Source: Flavobacteriaceae bacterium PS02337
Lineage (GTDB): Bacteria; Bacteroidota; Bacteroidia; Flavobacteriales; Flavobacteriaceae
Direction: 5' to 3'
DNA length: 64,000 nt
Assembly (NCBI GenBank): GCA_029959285.1
Contig: JASCOE010000004.1
Span: 310,001 to 374,000, forward strand
Shown here: in pieces, positions 31,965-39,600 of the stretch
How positions within the stretch are numbered: position 1 is the first letter of the stretch
Layout of the letters: every line of letters begins with the position of its first letter
The notes under the pieces: generated by a model
The model's database searches: none
Seen by the model: only the letters and a program-made list of their open reading frames with translations
What the model was told of the DNA's origin: nothing
Made by a program: the position numbers and the translations under genes

Positions 31965-33941
31965 CTAAAGCAAACTTTCATCTACAAAATTAGGTAAAGT
32001 TACTTTAAGTAATGGCTCAACTTCCATTGCTCTTTTTATAGCAAAAACAGCACCTTCATTTCTAGCCCAGCTTCTTCTTGAAATTCCGTTGTTAACATCC
32101 CAGAAAAGCATTGATGCTAAACGTTTTGAAGCTTCCTTAGAACCATCAAGAACCATACCAAAGCCACCATTTATAACCTCTCCCCAGCCAACTCCTCCGC
32201 CGTTATGGATTGATACCCAAGTTGCTCCTCTAAAACTATCTCCAATTACGTTATGAATTGCCATATCTGCGGTAAAACGGGAGCCGTCGTAGATGTTTGA
32301 AGTTTCTCTGTAAGGCGAATCGGTTCCAGAAACGTCATGATGATCGCGTCCTAAAACAACAGCACCAATTTCGCCTTTAGCAATCGCTTGGTTAAAAGCT
32401 TCTGCAATTTTAATTCTTCCTTCGGCATCGGCGTATAAAATTCTAGCTTGAGAGCCTACAACCAGTTTATTTTCCTGCGCACCTTTAATCCATTTTATGT
32501 TATCCTGCATTTGCTGCTGAATTTCATTTGGAGCAGTTTCAGCCATTTTTTCTAAAACTTCACACGCAATTGCATCTGTTTTCAATAAATCTTCTGGTTT
32601 TCCCGAAGTACAAACCCAACGGAAAGGTCCAAATCCGTAATCGAAACACATTGGTCCCATAATATCTTGAACGTAACTTGGATATTTAAAATCAATATTA
32701 TTTGCTGCCATTACATTGGCGCCAGCGCGTGAAGCTTCTAGTAAAAAGGCATTTCCGTAATCAAAAAAGTATGTTCCTTTTGCGGTGTGTTTGTTAATTG
32801 CATCTGCATGACGGCGTAACGTTTCTTGAACTTTTTCTTTGAATAATTCAGGATTATTTGCCATTAAATTATTTGCTTCTTCAAACGAAATTCCAACCGG
32901 ATAATAACCTCCAGCCCACGGATTGTGAAGTGAAGTCTGATCGGAACCTAAATCAATTTTGATGTTTTCCTGATCAAAACGTTCCCAAACATCAACCACA
33001 TTTCCTAAATAAGCAATAGAAACGGTTTCTTTTTTGGCTTTCGCCGAATTTACTCTGGCAACCAACTCGTCAGTCGTGGTTACAACTTCATTAATCCATC
33101 CTTGTTCGTGGCGAATTTTAGTAATTTTCGGATTCACTTCGGCACAGACCGTAATACAACCTGCAATATTTCCAGCTTTTGGCTGAGCGCCCGACATTCC
33201 GCCAAGACCAGAAGTTACAAATAAATTGCCTTCGGGATTTAGTTTTATTTTTCTAAAACCATTTAAAACTGTGATTGTAGTTCCATGTACAATTCCTTGC
33301 GGACCAATATACATATAACTTCCCGCCGTCATTTGTCCATATTGTGAAACCCCTAAAGCATTCATTTTCTCCCAATCGTCTGGTTTTGAGTAATTCGGGA
33401 TAACCATTCCGTTAGTAACCACAACTCTTGGCGCTTCTTTGTGCGAAGGAAATAATCCCATCGGATGTCCAGAATACATCGTCAAAGTCTGTTCATCTGT
33501 CATTTCGGACAAATATTGCATCGTCAATAAATATTGTGCCCAGTTTTGGAAAACGGCTCCGTTTCCGCCATAGGTAATCAATTCATGCGGATGTTGCGCA
33601 ACAGCATAATCCAAATTGTTCTGAATCATGTGCATAATTGCTTTTGCCTGCAATGATTTTCCAGGATATTCATCAATTGGTCTTGCGTACATTTTATAAT
33701 CTGGACGAAGACGATACATATAAATGCGTCCGTATTTTTCTAATTCTTCTGAAAATTCAGGAATTAATTCGGCGTGATTTTTTGAATCGAAATAACGCAA
33801 TGCATTTTTAAGAGCCAGTTTTTTTTCTTCTGCCGAAAGAATTTCTTTTCGTTTCGGAGCATGATTGATTGCTGAATCATATACCTGCTTTGATGGTAAT
33901 ATAGAGGGGATTCCTTGTTGTATTTGTTCTTTAAAAGTCAT
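31965..33941 (-). CDS. hutU: Urocanate hydratase (urocanase)
   Basis: The 658-residue length fits the longer Bacteroidota form. It converts urocanate to imidazolonepropionate in histidine breakdown, using bound NAD. Recognisable blocks are YGGNGAVFQNWAQYLLTMQY, MYSGHPMGLFPSH, the NAD-binding VTSGLGGMSGAQPKAG, PWAGGYYPVGISFEEAN, FRWVCTSGKPEDL and IGDSFRGATWVSIHNGGGVG. The cofactor-proximal loop and C-terminal catalytic region are complete. The other hut genes (hutH, hutI, hutG) are not here, so it is isolated from an operon. A palindromic element lies downstream, and a repeat mosaic lies upstream of its start. Confidence 0.95.
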   Translation of the reverse strand: MTFKEQIQQGIPSILPSKQVYDSAINHAPKRKEILSAEEKKLALKNALRYFDSKNHAELIPEFSEELEKYGRIYMYRLRPDYKMYARPIDEYPGKSLQAKAIMHMIQNNLDYAVAQHPHELITYGGNGAVFQNWAQYLLTMQYLSEMTDEQTLTMYSGHPMGLFPSHKEAPRVVVTNGMVIPNYSKPDDWEKMNALGVSQYGQMTAGSYMYIGPQGIVHGTTITVLNGFRKIKLNPEGNLFVTSGLGGMSGAQPKAGNIAGCITVCAEVNPKITKIRHEQGWINEVVTTTDELVARVNSAKAKKETVSIAYLGNVVDVWERFDQENIKIDLGSDQTSLHNPWAGGYYPVGISFEEANNLMANNPELFKEKVQETLRRHADAINKHTAKGTYFFDYGNAFLLEASRAGANVMAANNIDFKYPSYVQDIMGPMCFDYGFGPFRWVCTSGKPEDLLKTDAIACEVLEKMAETAPNEIQQQMQDNIKWIKGAQENKLVVGSQARILYADAEGRIKIAEAFNQAIAKGEIGAVVLGRDHHDVSGTDSPYRETSNIYDGSRFTADMAIHNVIGDSFRGATWVSIHNGGGVGWGEVINGGFGMVLDGSKEASKRLASMLFWDVNNGISRRSWARNEGAVFAIKRAMEVEPLLKVTLPNFVDESLL

Positions 33942-34408
33942 TTTTTTAAAGGTGCTAAGTTGCTAAGGTATTTTAGTTAGATTAACAACAGATTAATTTT
34001 TTGTTTTTTTAGTTATGTCGCCCCGCTGGGGCTTTAATGTGACAAACGGTTTCTATAAATATGTCGCTCCTCGCGGAGCTTTATTAAATATAAAATCCCA
34101 AATGTAAAGCCTTGGAAAGGCGTAATATTTATAGAAAATAATGATCAACCAATACAAAAGCTCCAGCGGAGCGAAATTGCTATTAGTGAAATAATTGATT
34201 TATAAATTATCTAATTTTCAAATCGCCACATTGTCACATTTTCTAATTAAAAAGAAACTAGGGATAACGGATATCCGACCTGTGATAGGATTTGTGGATC
34301 GTAATCCTAAATTTTCTCGAACGAACATCCATCTTTAATTTTAGATTTTAGATTGTTGATTTTAGATTTTTAGAAATTATCTAATTGACTAATTATCTCA
34401 TTTTCTAT
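33942..34408. repeat. Mosaic of short repeats between hutU and the 2-hydroxyacid dehydrogenase
   Basis: No gene is present. In order there are a CTTAG word (33950-33970) and a block with GCCCCGCTGGGGC, TCGCTCCTCGCGGAGCT and AGCTCCAGCGGAGCGA plus an internal pair TTCTATAAATAT / ATATTTATAGAA (34018-34175). Next are a CTAATTTTCAAAT tract (34207-34252) like that before alaS, a hairpin TAGGATT / AATCCTA (34286-34309), and a TAGATTTTAGATT tract (34338-34372). The block seems to have collected elements of several families. Confidence 0.7.
34207..34252 (+). repeat. CTAATTTTCAAAT / CACATTTTCTAATTAAAA repeat, copy 2
   Basis: The ends are nearly the same as those of the tract before the alaS ATG (5479-5526). 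Here it sits inside the repeat mosaic and is not next to a start codon. Confidence 0.6.
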
Positions 34409-35383
34409 TTAAGAATAAACTTCTTCATTAACACAAAACGGCATTTTTTTGTTTTCAAAAAGCGCTATTATGTTTTGTGCGGCGCAAACTGCCATTCCGT
34501 TTCGGGCTTCGTATGTTGCTGAACCAATGTGCGGTAAAACACAGCAATTTGGAAGTAACAATAACGGGTTATCAAACTTCATTGGTTCTGGATTGGTAAC
34601 ATCAAGTCCCGCGCCCCAGACTACGTTATTTGTTAGAGCCTCAAACAAATCATCTTCATTATGAAATTTCCCTCTTGCAGTATTAATGAAAATCGAATTC
34701 GGTTTCATTCTAGCAAAAGTATTTTTATTGAAAAGCTCATTGTTTTCTGCGCTATAATTAGAATGAATACTCAAAACATCACTTTCTGCAAGTAAAGTTT
34801 CAAAATCAACTAATTTGGCGTCTAATTCTTTTTCGGCAGCTGCATTATGAGAACGATTATGATAAATAATATTCATTCCAAATGCGACTTTGCACTTTTG
34901 CGCCATTTCAAAACCAATTCTTCCTAAGCCGAAAATCCCAAGTGTTTTACCATAAAGCTCTTGCCCTAAATTCGCTAACGGATTAAAACTTCCCCAATCG
35001 TTGTTTATAATTCTTTTATGATTAAAAAATGATTTTCTCGCAACGCTTTGCATCAATAAAAAAGCAACATCTGAAGTTGCTCTGCTCAAAACATCAGGCG
35101 TATTTCCAACAGGAATTTTTCTGCTATTTGCTGATGGAATATTCACAGAATCAAATCCAACAGAAAACAACGCGATTCCTTTTAAATTGGGACATTGCTG
35201 AAAAAAATCTTCATCTAAATTATTGGTTCCAACATTAAGAAGAACGTCATTTTTTTGACATATTTTTATAAATTCTTCTCTTGACAATACATTCTCAGTT
35301 GGATTTATTGTTAGATTAATGCCTTTTTCCTGAAGCAATAAAATACCTGCTTCTGGTATATTTTTATTTATAAAAACGTTCAT
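34409..35383 (-). CDS. D-isomer-specific 2-hydroxyacid dehydrogenase
   Basis: This 324-residue NAD(P)-dependent enzyme has the Rossmann motif GIFGLGRIGFEMAQKC at about 148-163. The three catalytic residues of the family are Arg in NTARGKFHNED, Glu in DVTNPEP and His in LPHIGSAT. It reduces a 2-oxo acid such as glyoxylate or hydroxypyruvate; the exact substrate is not clear. The length is typical of the family. It starts 11 bases after the DUF5522 gene, so the two are likely cotranscribed. A second, more distant member of the family is at 42720-43739. Confidence 0.9.
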   Translation of the reverse strand: MNVFINKNIPEAGILLLQEKGINLTINPTENVLSREEFIKICQKNDVLLNVGTNNLDEDFFQQCPNLKGIALFSVGFDSVNIPSANSRKIPVGNTPDVLSRATSDVAFLLMQSVARKSFFNHKRIINNDWGSFNPLANLGQELYGKTLGIFGLGRIGFEMAQKCKVAFGMNIIYHNRSHNAAAEKELDAKLVDFETLLAESDVLSIHSNYSAENNELFNKNTFARMKPNSIFINTARGKFHNEDDLFEALTNNVVWGAGLDVTNPEPMKFDNPLLLLPNCCVLPHIGSATYEARNGMAVCAAQNIIALFENKKMPFCVNEEVYS

Positions 35384-35394
35384 TTTTTTGAGGT

Positions 35395-35574
35395 CTAATT
35401 TTTATTTATTCGTCCTGTTTTTTTATCATATCCGTACGGACAGTGGCGACAGCCGCTTTTGCAACAATAACCTCTTTTTAAATGATGTTTTTCAGTAAAG
35501 CATTTATAACCTTCGGGCGTATAGTAAAAATCTTCGCCTTCGATTAATTTATTTTCATTACTTTGCTCTTTCAT
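35395..35574 (-). CDS. DUF5522 family small cysteine-rich protein
   Basis: This 59-residue frame is not obvious by length alone. It begins MKEQSNENKLIEGEDFYYTP and continues with YKCFTEKHHLKRGYCC, then KSGCRHCPYGY. Four cysteines (C37, C38, C42, C45) and one at C25 give a possible metal site of the pattern CC-x3-C-x2-C. This block is the signature of the DUF5522 family of very short proteins. No function is known; zinc or Fe-S binding is an inference. It starts 11 bases before the dehydrogenase gene with a TATTTTTG -7 box at 35613-35620, and would be the first gene of that unit. Confidence 0.85.
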   Translation of the reverse strand: MKEQSNENKLIEGEDFYYTPEGYKCFTEKHHLKRGYCCKSGCRHCPYGYDKKTGRINKN

Positions 35575-35612
35575 AAATCTGCTTCGCGTTCTATTTTAAT
35601 AAACTTTAAAAT

Positions 35613-35620
35613 CAAAAATA
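35613..35620 (-). promoter_or_regulatory. -7 box upstream of the DUF5522 gene
   Basis: TATTTTTG on the minus strand fits TAnnTTTG and ends 38 bases before the ATG at 35574. No well-spaced TTG was seen. Confidence 0.5.
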
Positions 35621-35690
35621 ACAATATTTGATTGTGATTTTATTTAAATCGAACAATTTTATAGCTACAAATTTATAAATTTTACAGCCA

Positions 35691-36026
35691 ATGTTTCTGA
35701 TTGTTGCTAAATATTTAATTCCGAAAGGATACCGCGGAATGACTTTATTTCCTTTCGTTTTGGTTAAATATGAATTTGATAAAGCAAATGAAACTTTCTT
35801 AAATCATGAAAAAATACATTTAAGACAACAAATTGAAATGCTGATTCTTCCGTTTTATATCTGGTATTTTTTTGAATTTTTAATTCGCTTAATTCAATAT
35901 AAAAACAAAGACTTAGCCTATAGAAATATTAGTTTTGAAAGAGAAGCTTACACCAAAGAAACCGATTTGAATTATCTGAGAAACCGATGTTTCTTTCAGT
36001 TTCTACATTATATTAAAATAAAATGA
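35691..36026 (+). CDS. Small membrane protein with an HEKIH motif
   Basis: This 111-residue protein is not assigned to a named family here. It has an HExxH-type motif, NHEKIHLRQQIE (H39, E40, H43), directly before a hydrophobic helix (about 50-69, LILPFYIWYFFEFLIRLI). A further glutamate stretch follows, SFEREAY (E83, E85). This order recalls membrane-bound zincins, where HExxH lies next to a membrane segment and a later Glu or Asp is the third ligand. It may be a reduced metallopeptidase or only a metal-binding relative; it is far shorter than M48 or M56 enzymes. It overlaps the next gene by four bases (ATGA), so translation is coupled to the PLP enzyme. Confidence 0.7.
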   Translation: MFLIVAKYLIPKGYRGMTLFPFVLVKYEFDKANETFLNHEKIHLRQQIEMLILPFYIWYFFEFLIRLIQYKNKDLAYRNISFEREAYTKETDLNYLRNRCFFQFLHYIKIK

Positions 36027-36931
36027 ACCCAGTTTTCAATCAACATATTGCTATTGATTTTCCGAATGATATTTCTTTGACAATAAAGCGTGAAGACCTC
36101 ATTCATCCTTTTGTTTCGGGCAATAAATTCAGAAAGCTCAAATACAATTTACTTCAGGCGAAAGCCGAAAACAAAGAAACTTTATTGACTTTTGGAGGCG
36201 CATTTTCCAATCATATTGCGGCTGTGGCGTATGCAGGAAAAGAGCAAGGTTTTAAAACAATAGGAATCATTCGCGGAGATGAACTTCAAGATAAAATTGA
36301 AGAAAACCCAACTCTTAAATTTGCCCAAGAAAACGGAATGCGATTCGAGTTTATTTCTCGCGAAGAGTATCGTTTAAAGAATGAAAATTCCTTTATAGAA
36401 AATCTCAAAAATAAGTACGGCGATTTTTATTTAGTTCCTGAAGGAGGAACAAACGAACTTGCCGTAAAAGGTTGTGAAGAGATTTTAACCGATGAAGATT
36501 CGGTTTTTAATTACGTTTGTTGTGCAGTTGGAACGGGCGGAACTATTTCGGGATTGATAAATAATTCTAAGGAAAATCAGAAGATTTTGGGATTTCCGGC
36601 GTTAAAAGATGACTTTTTAAACGATGAAATTCGTATTTTTGCAAAAAAAGATAACTGGAATTTAATTTCTGACTATCATTTTGGAGGTTATGGCAAGATA
36701 AATTTAGAATTAATTGAATTTATTAATGCTTTTTTTGAAGAAAATAAAGTGCCTTTAGATCCAATTTATACAGGAAAGATGGTTTTTGGCGTTATAGATT
36801 TAATCAGCAAAAATTATTTTCCTGCACATTCAAAAATATTACTCATTCACACCGGCGGATTACAAGGAATTGAAGGAATGAATATAAAGTTGAAGCAGAA
36901 AAAATTACCAATACTCAAAACAAATGATTAA
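36023..36931 (+). CDS. PLP-dependent enzyme of the ACC deaminase / D-cysteine desulfhydrase family
   Basis: This 302-residue protein of tryptophan-synthase-beta fold has the PLP lysine in VSGNKFRKLKYNL. The substrate loop LLTFGGAFSNHIAAVAYAG and the phosphate-binding CCAVGTGGTISGLI are also present, along with DPIYTGKMVFGV. The family contains 1-aminocyclopropane-1-carboxylate deaminase and D-cysteine desulfhydrase. For Bacteroidota, desulfhydrase-like activity is the more likely, but the two cannot be separated by eye. It overlaps the HEKIH gene by four bases and the glucosaminidase gene by eight, so the three form one operon. Confidence 0.88.
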   Translation: MNPVFNQHIAIDFPNDISLTIKREDLIHPFVSGNKFRKLKYNLLQAKAENKETLLTFGGAFSNHIAAVAYAGKEQGFKTIGIIRGDELQDKIEENPTLKFAQENGMRFEFISREEYRLKNENSFIENLKNKYGDFYLVPEGGTNELAVKGCEEILTDEDSVFNYVCCAVGTGGTISGLINNSKENQKILGFPALKDDFLNDEIRIFAKKDNWNLISDYHFGGYGKINLELIEFINAFFEENKVPLDPIYTGKMVFGVIDLISKNYFPAHSKILLIHTGGLQGIEGMNIKLKQKKLPILKTND

Positions 36932-37823
36932 AAAAATTGTATTACTTCTCGTAATATTAGCTTTAGCAAGTTGCTCTTCTAGTAAGCCTGCGATCTCGAC
37001 GACTAAAAAGGCGGCAGCAATTCAAACCAGAACGGCTTCGACAAAAAGAGGTGCTCCCGTAAAACCAATCGGTAAAAATTATCCTTCTACAAATAATACA
37101 ACTGAGGTTATTCAATCTACATCAAAAACAGTTGTTACCAGCGATTTAATTAACAATTATGTTTTGCAATACAAAGATATTGCGATGGGAAACATGAAAA
37201 CCTACGGAATTCCTGCGAGTATTATTTTGGCTCAAGGAATTTTAGAATCGGGTGCAGGAAGAGGAGATTTAGCGCTTGAAGCGAATAATCATTTCGGAAT
37301 CAAATGTCACAAAGATTGGTTGGGAGAAAGTGTTCGACACGATGACGATTCGGCTCAAGAATGTTTTAGAAAATATCCTCAAGCTTCAGAATCGTACAGA
37401 GATCATGCTTTATTTTTAGTTGGTAAAAAGCGTTATGAAACTCTATTTACTTATGAAAAAGACGATTATAAATCTTGGGCAAAAGGTTTAAGAGCTGCAG
37501 GTTATGCAACAGATCCTAATTATCCAGATAAATTAATTAGTTATATCGAGCGTTACAATTTGCATCAATATGATTGTCAGGTTACTGGAAGAAATTATAC
37601 GCCTATAAATAAAACAGCTCCGACAAGAAGTTCTACTTCAGTTGCAAATTCAGATCCAAAAATTAATAGAAACGAATACGATCCGAATGCATATGAAGTT
37701 CAAAAAGGAGATACGCTTTATTCGATTTCAAAAAAATTCAATTTATTAGTTGAAGATTTAAAGAAGAAAAATAATCTAACTGATAATGCCATTTCGATTG
37801 GACAGAGGCTTAAGGTTAAATAA
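36924..37823 (+). CDS. Glucosaminidase (LytG/FlgJ-like) lipoprotein with LysM domain
   Basis: This 299-residue protein has a lipoprotein signal ending at C17 (ALASCSSSK) and a low-complexity linker. A mannosyl-glycoprotein endo-beta-N-acetylglucosaminidase-type domain (about 75-215) has E108 in ILAQGILESGAG as the likely catalytic acid and the block NNHFGIKCHKDWLGE. A single LysM module (about 253-297, YEVQKGDTLYSISKKFNLL) binds peptidoglycan. It should cut the glycan strands of the cell wall from the periplasmic side. It overlaps the upstream PLP gene by eight bases. Confidence 0.92.
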   Translation: MIKKIVLLLVILALASCSSSKPAISTTKKAAAIQTRTASTKRGAPVKPIGKNYPSTNNTTEVIQSTSKTVVTSDLINNYVLQYKDIAMGNMKTYGIPASIILAQGILESGAGRGDLALEANNHFGIKCHKDWLGESVRHDDDSAQECFRKYPQASESYRDHALFLVGKKRYETLFTYEKDDYKSWAKGLRAAGYATDPNYPDKLISYIERYNLHQYDCQVTGRNYTPINKTAPTRSSTSVANSDPKINRNEYDPNAYEVQKGDTLYSISKKFNLLVEDLKKKNNLTDNAISIGQRLKVK

Positions 37824-37856
37824 GTGTTGAGTCTCAGTCGCAGTTTTCGGTAAATA

Positions 37857-38108
37857 ATGAAGAAGAAAATTTCAATTGTAATTTTTATTTCTGTCGTAGT
37901 TTTAACTATCAGACTTTTTTGCGGTGTTTATCGCCACGATGAGTTTCCAGAAAAACACTTTTTCATAAAACATAGACCAACTTGGAAATGGAGTTTTTTT
38001 TCGCCAATAGGACAATCGGATTTGACAATTCAGGAGCTTTCAAAAGAACAACAAACAGAACAAAAATATTTCAATGAGTTTATTAAAGATCAAGGTTTAA
38101 GTCTATAA
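37857..38108 (+). CDS. Small hypothetical membrane-anchored protein
   Basis: This 83-residue protein has a hydrophobic N-terminal segment (about 5-21, ISIVIFISVVVLTIRLF) that could be an anchor or uncleaved signal, and a polar remainder with KHFFIKHRPTWKWSFFSPIG. No family is recognised. It lies 33 bases after the glucosaminidase gene and 42 before hemL, all on the same strand, so it may belong to the same transcript. Codon use looks like that of its neighbours, which supports a real gene. Confidence 0.6.
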   Translation: MKKKISIVIFISVVVLTIRLFCGVYRHDEFPEKHFFIKHRPTWKWSFFSPIGQSDLTIQELSKEQQTEQKYFNEFIKDQGLSL

Positions 38109-38111
38109 AAT

Positions 38112-38143
38112 TAAATCTACAATCTGAACTCAAAAATCTAAAA
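38112..38143 (+). repeat. AAATCTACAATCTGAAC / AAATCTAAA short repeat tract
   Basis: An AT-rich word tract just before hemL is of the same kind as 3201-3250 and 46331-46357. It has no coding content. Confidence 0.4.
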
Positions 38144-38150
38144 TAAAAAA

Positions 38151-39437
38151 ATGTTATATAAAAGAAGTAGTCAGCTTTTTGCTGAAGCAGAAAAAGTAAT
38201 TCCGGGAGGAGTAAATTCACCAGTAAGAGCGTTTAAAGCAGTTGGCGGAACTCCGATTTTTGTAAAAAGTGCTAAAGGTGCTTATTTGTACGATGAAGAC
38301 GGAAACAAATTAATAGATTATATCAACTCTTGGGGACCAATGGTTTTGGGTCACGCATATCAGCCAGTTGTTGATGCTGTAATCGAAAAAGCAAAACTGG
38401 GAACTTCATTCGGAATGCCAACAGAATTGGAAACAGAAATCGCTGCTTTAGCAGTTTCTATGGTTCCAAATATTGATAAAATTCGTTTTGTAAATTCTGG
38501 TACAGAAGCTTGTATGAGTGCAATTCGTCTGGCCCGCGGATTTACAAAAAGAGATAAAATTGTAAAATTTGCAGGTTGCTATCACGGACATTCTGATTCA
38601 TTTTTGATTCAGGCTGGAAGTGGAGCTGTAACTTTTGGTTCGCCAAATAGTCCAGGTGTTACACAAGGAACGGCAAAAGATACTTTGTTGGCGAAATACA
38701 ATGATTTAGAAAATGTAAAAACATTAGTTGAAGCTAACAAAGGAGAAATTGCAGCGATTATTATCGAAGCAGTTGCAGGAAATATGGGATGTATTCCGCC
38801 TGCAAAAGGTTTTCTTGAAGGGTTAAGAGAATTGTGTACTGCAAACGGAATTTTACTGATTTTTGATGAGGTAATGACAGGTTTCCGTTTAGCTCGCGGT
38901 GGAGTTCAGGAATTATACGGAATTGATGCAGATATAGTAACTTTCGGAAAAGTAATTGGTGGCGGACTTCCAGTTGGAGCTTTTGCAGCACGCGAAGAAA
39001 TCATGAATTATTTAGCGCCTCTTGGACCAGTTTATCAAGCAGGAACATTATCTGGAAATCCGTTAGCAATGGCTGCTGGATTGGCAATGTTAAAAGCTCT
39101 TGATAATGACAGAGAAATTTTTACTCGTTTAGAAGAAAAAACAGCTTATTTAGAAGCAGGAATTGATAAAGTTTTAAAAGCTAATAATGTTGTGTTTACA
39201 ATCAACAGAGTTGGTTCTATGATTTCGGTTCACTTTGATGCAAATCCAGTTACCGATTTTCAAACTGCTGCAAAAGGAGATAATGAAACGTTTAAGAAAT
39301 TCTTTCACGGATTATTGCAAGAAGGTGTTTATATCGCGCCATCTGCGTATGAAACTTGGTTTATTACAGATGCCTTAACGTATGAAGATCTAGATTTTAC
39401 AATCAATGCCATTGATAAAGTTTCGAAGACATTCTAA
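38151..39437 (+). CDS. hemL: Glutamate-1-semialdehyde 2,1-aminomutase
   Basis: The 428-residue length is exact for HemL. This PLP enzyme makes 5-aminolevulinate from glutamate-1-semialdehyde in the C5 haem pathway. K267 in [15 protein letters not shown] is the PLP lysine. Other blocks are [47 protein letters not shown] and [14 protein letters not shown]. It starts 42 bases after the small hypothetical gene and has a strong terminator. The rest of the haem genes are not in the window. Confidence 0.97.
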   Translation: MLYKRSSQLFAEAEKVIPGGVNSPVRAFKAVGGTPIFVKSAKGAYLYDEDGNKLIDYINSWGPMVLGHAYQPVVDAVIEKAKLGTSFGMPTELETEIAALAVSMVPNIDKIRFVNSGTEACMSAIRLARGFTKRDKIVKFAGCYHGHSDSFLIQAGSGAVTFGSPNSPGVTQGTAKDTLLAKYNDLENVKTLVEANKGEIAAIIIEAVAGNMGCIPPAKGFLEGLRELCTANGILLIFDEVMTGFRLARGGVQELYGIDADIVTFGKVIGGGLPVGAFAAREEIMNYLAPLGPVYQAGTLSGNPLAMAAGLAMLKALDNDREIFTRLEEKTAYLEAGIDKVLKANNVVFTINRVGSMISVHFDANPVTDFQTAAKGDNETFKKFFHGLLQEGVYIAPSAYETWFITDALTYEDLDFTINAIDKVSKTF

Positions 39438-39458
39438 ATAATAGAAAAGATAAATACT

Positions 39459-39491
39459 AAGGCTCAATTTTATTAAAGTTGAGCCTTTTTT
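39459..39491 (+). terminator. Intrinsic terminator of hemL
   Basis: The stem AAGGCTCAA / TTGAGCCTT with a loop of about 11 bases is followed by TTTT. It is 22 bases after the hemL stop. Confidence 0.88.
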
Positions 39492-39539
39492 AATACAAAA
39501 AGCTAATAGTTAATAAAAAGTTAATACTAATGGGTTTAG

Positions 39540-39569
39540 TTGTGTTATTGTAAGTAAAATTTATTTTTG
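39540..39569 (+). promoter_or_regulatory. Promoter of the zinc metalloprotease gene
   Basis: TTG (39540-39542) and TATTTTTG (39562-39569) are 19 bases apart, a full consensus match. The -7 box ends 31 bases before the ATG at 39601. Confidence 0.8.
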
Positions 39570-39600
39570 TTTATCAAATAACTAACTTAACCTACATTAA

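Noticed and set aside
34018-34175. CRISPR-like array in the repeat mosaic
   Set aside because: Units are palindromes of different sequence and spacing; no regular direct repeats or cas genes.
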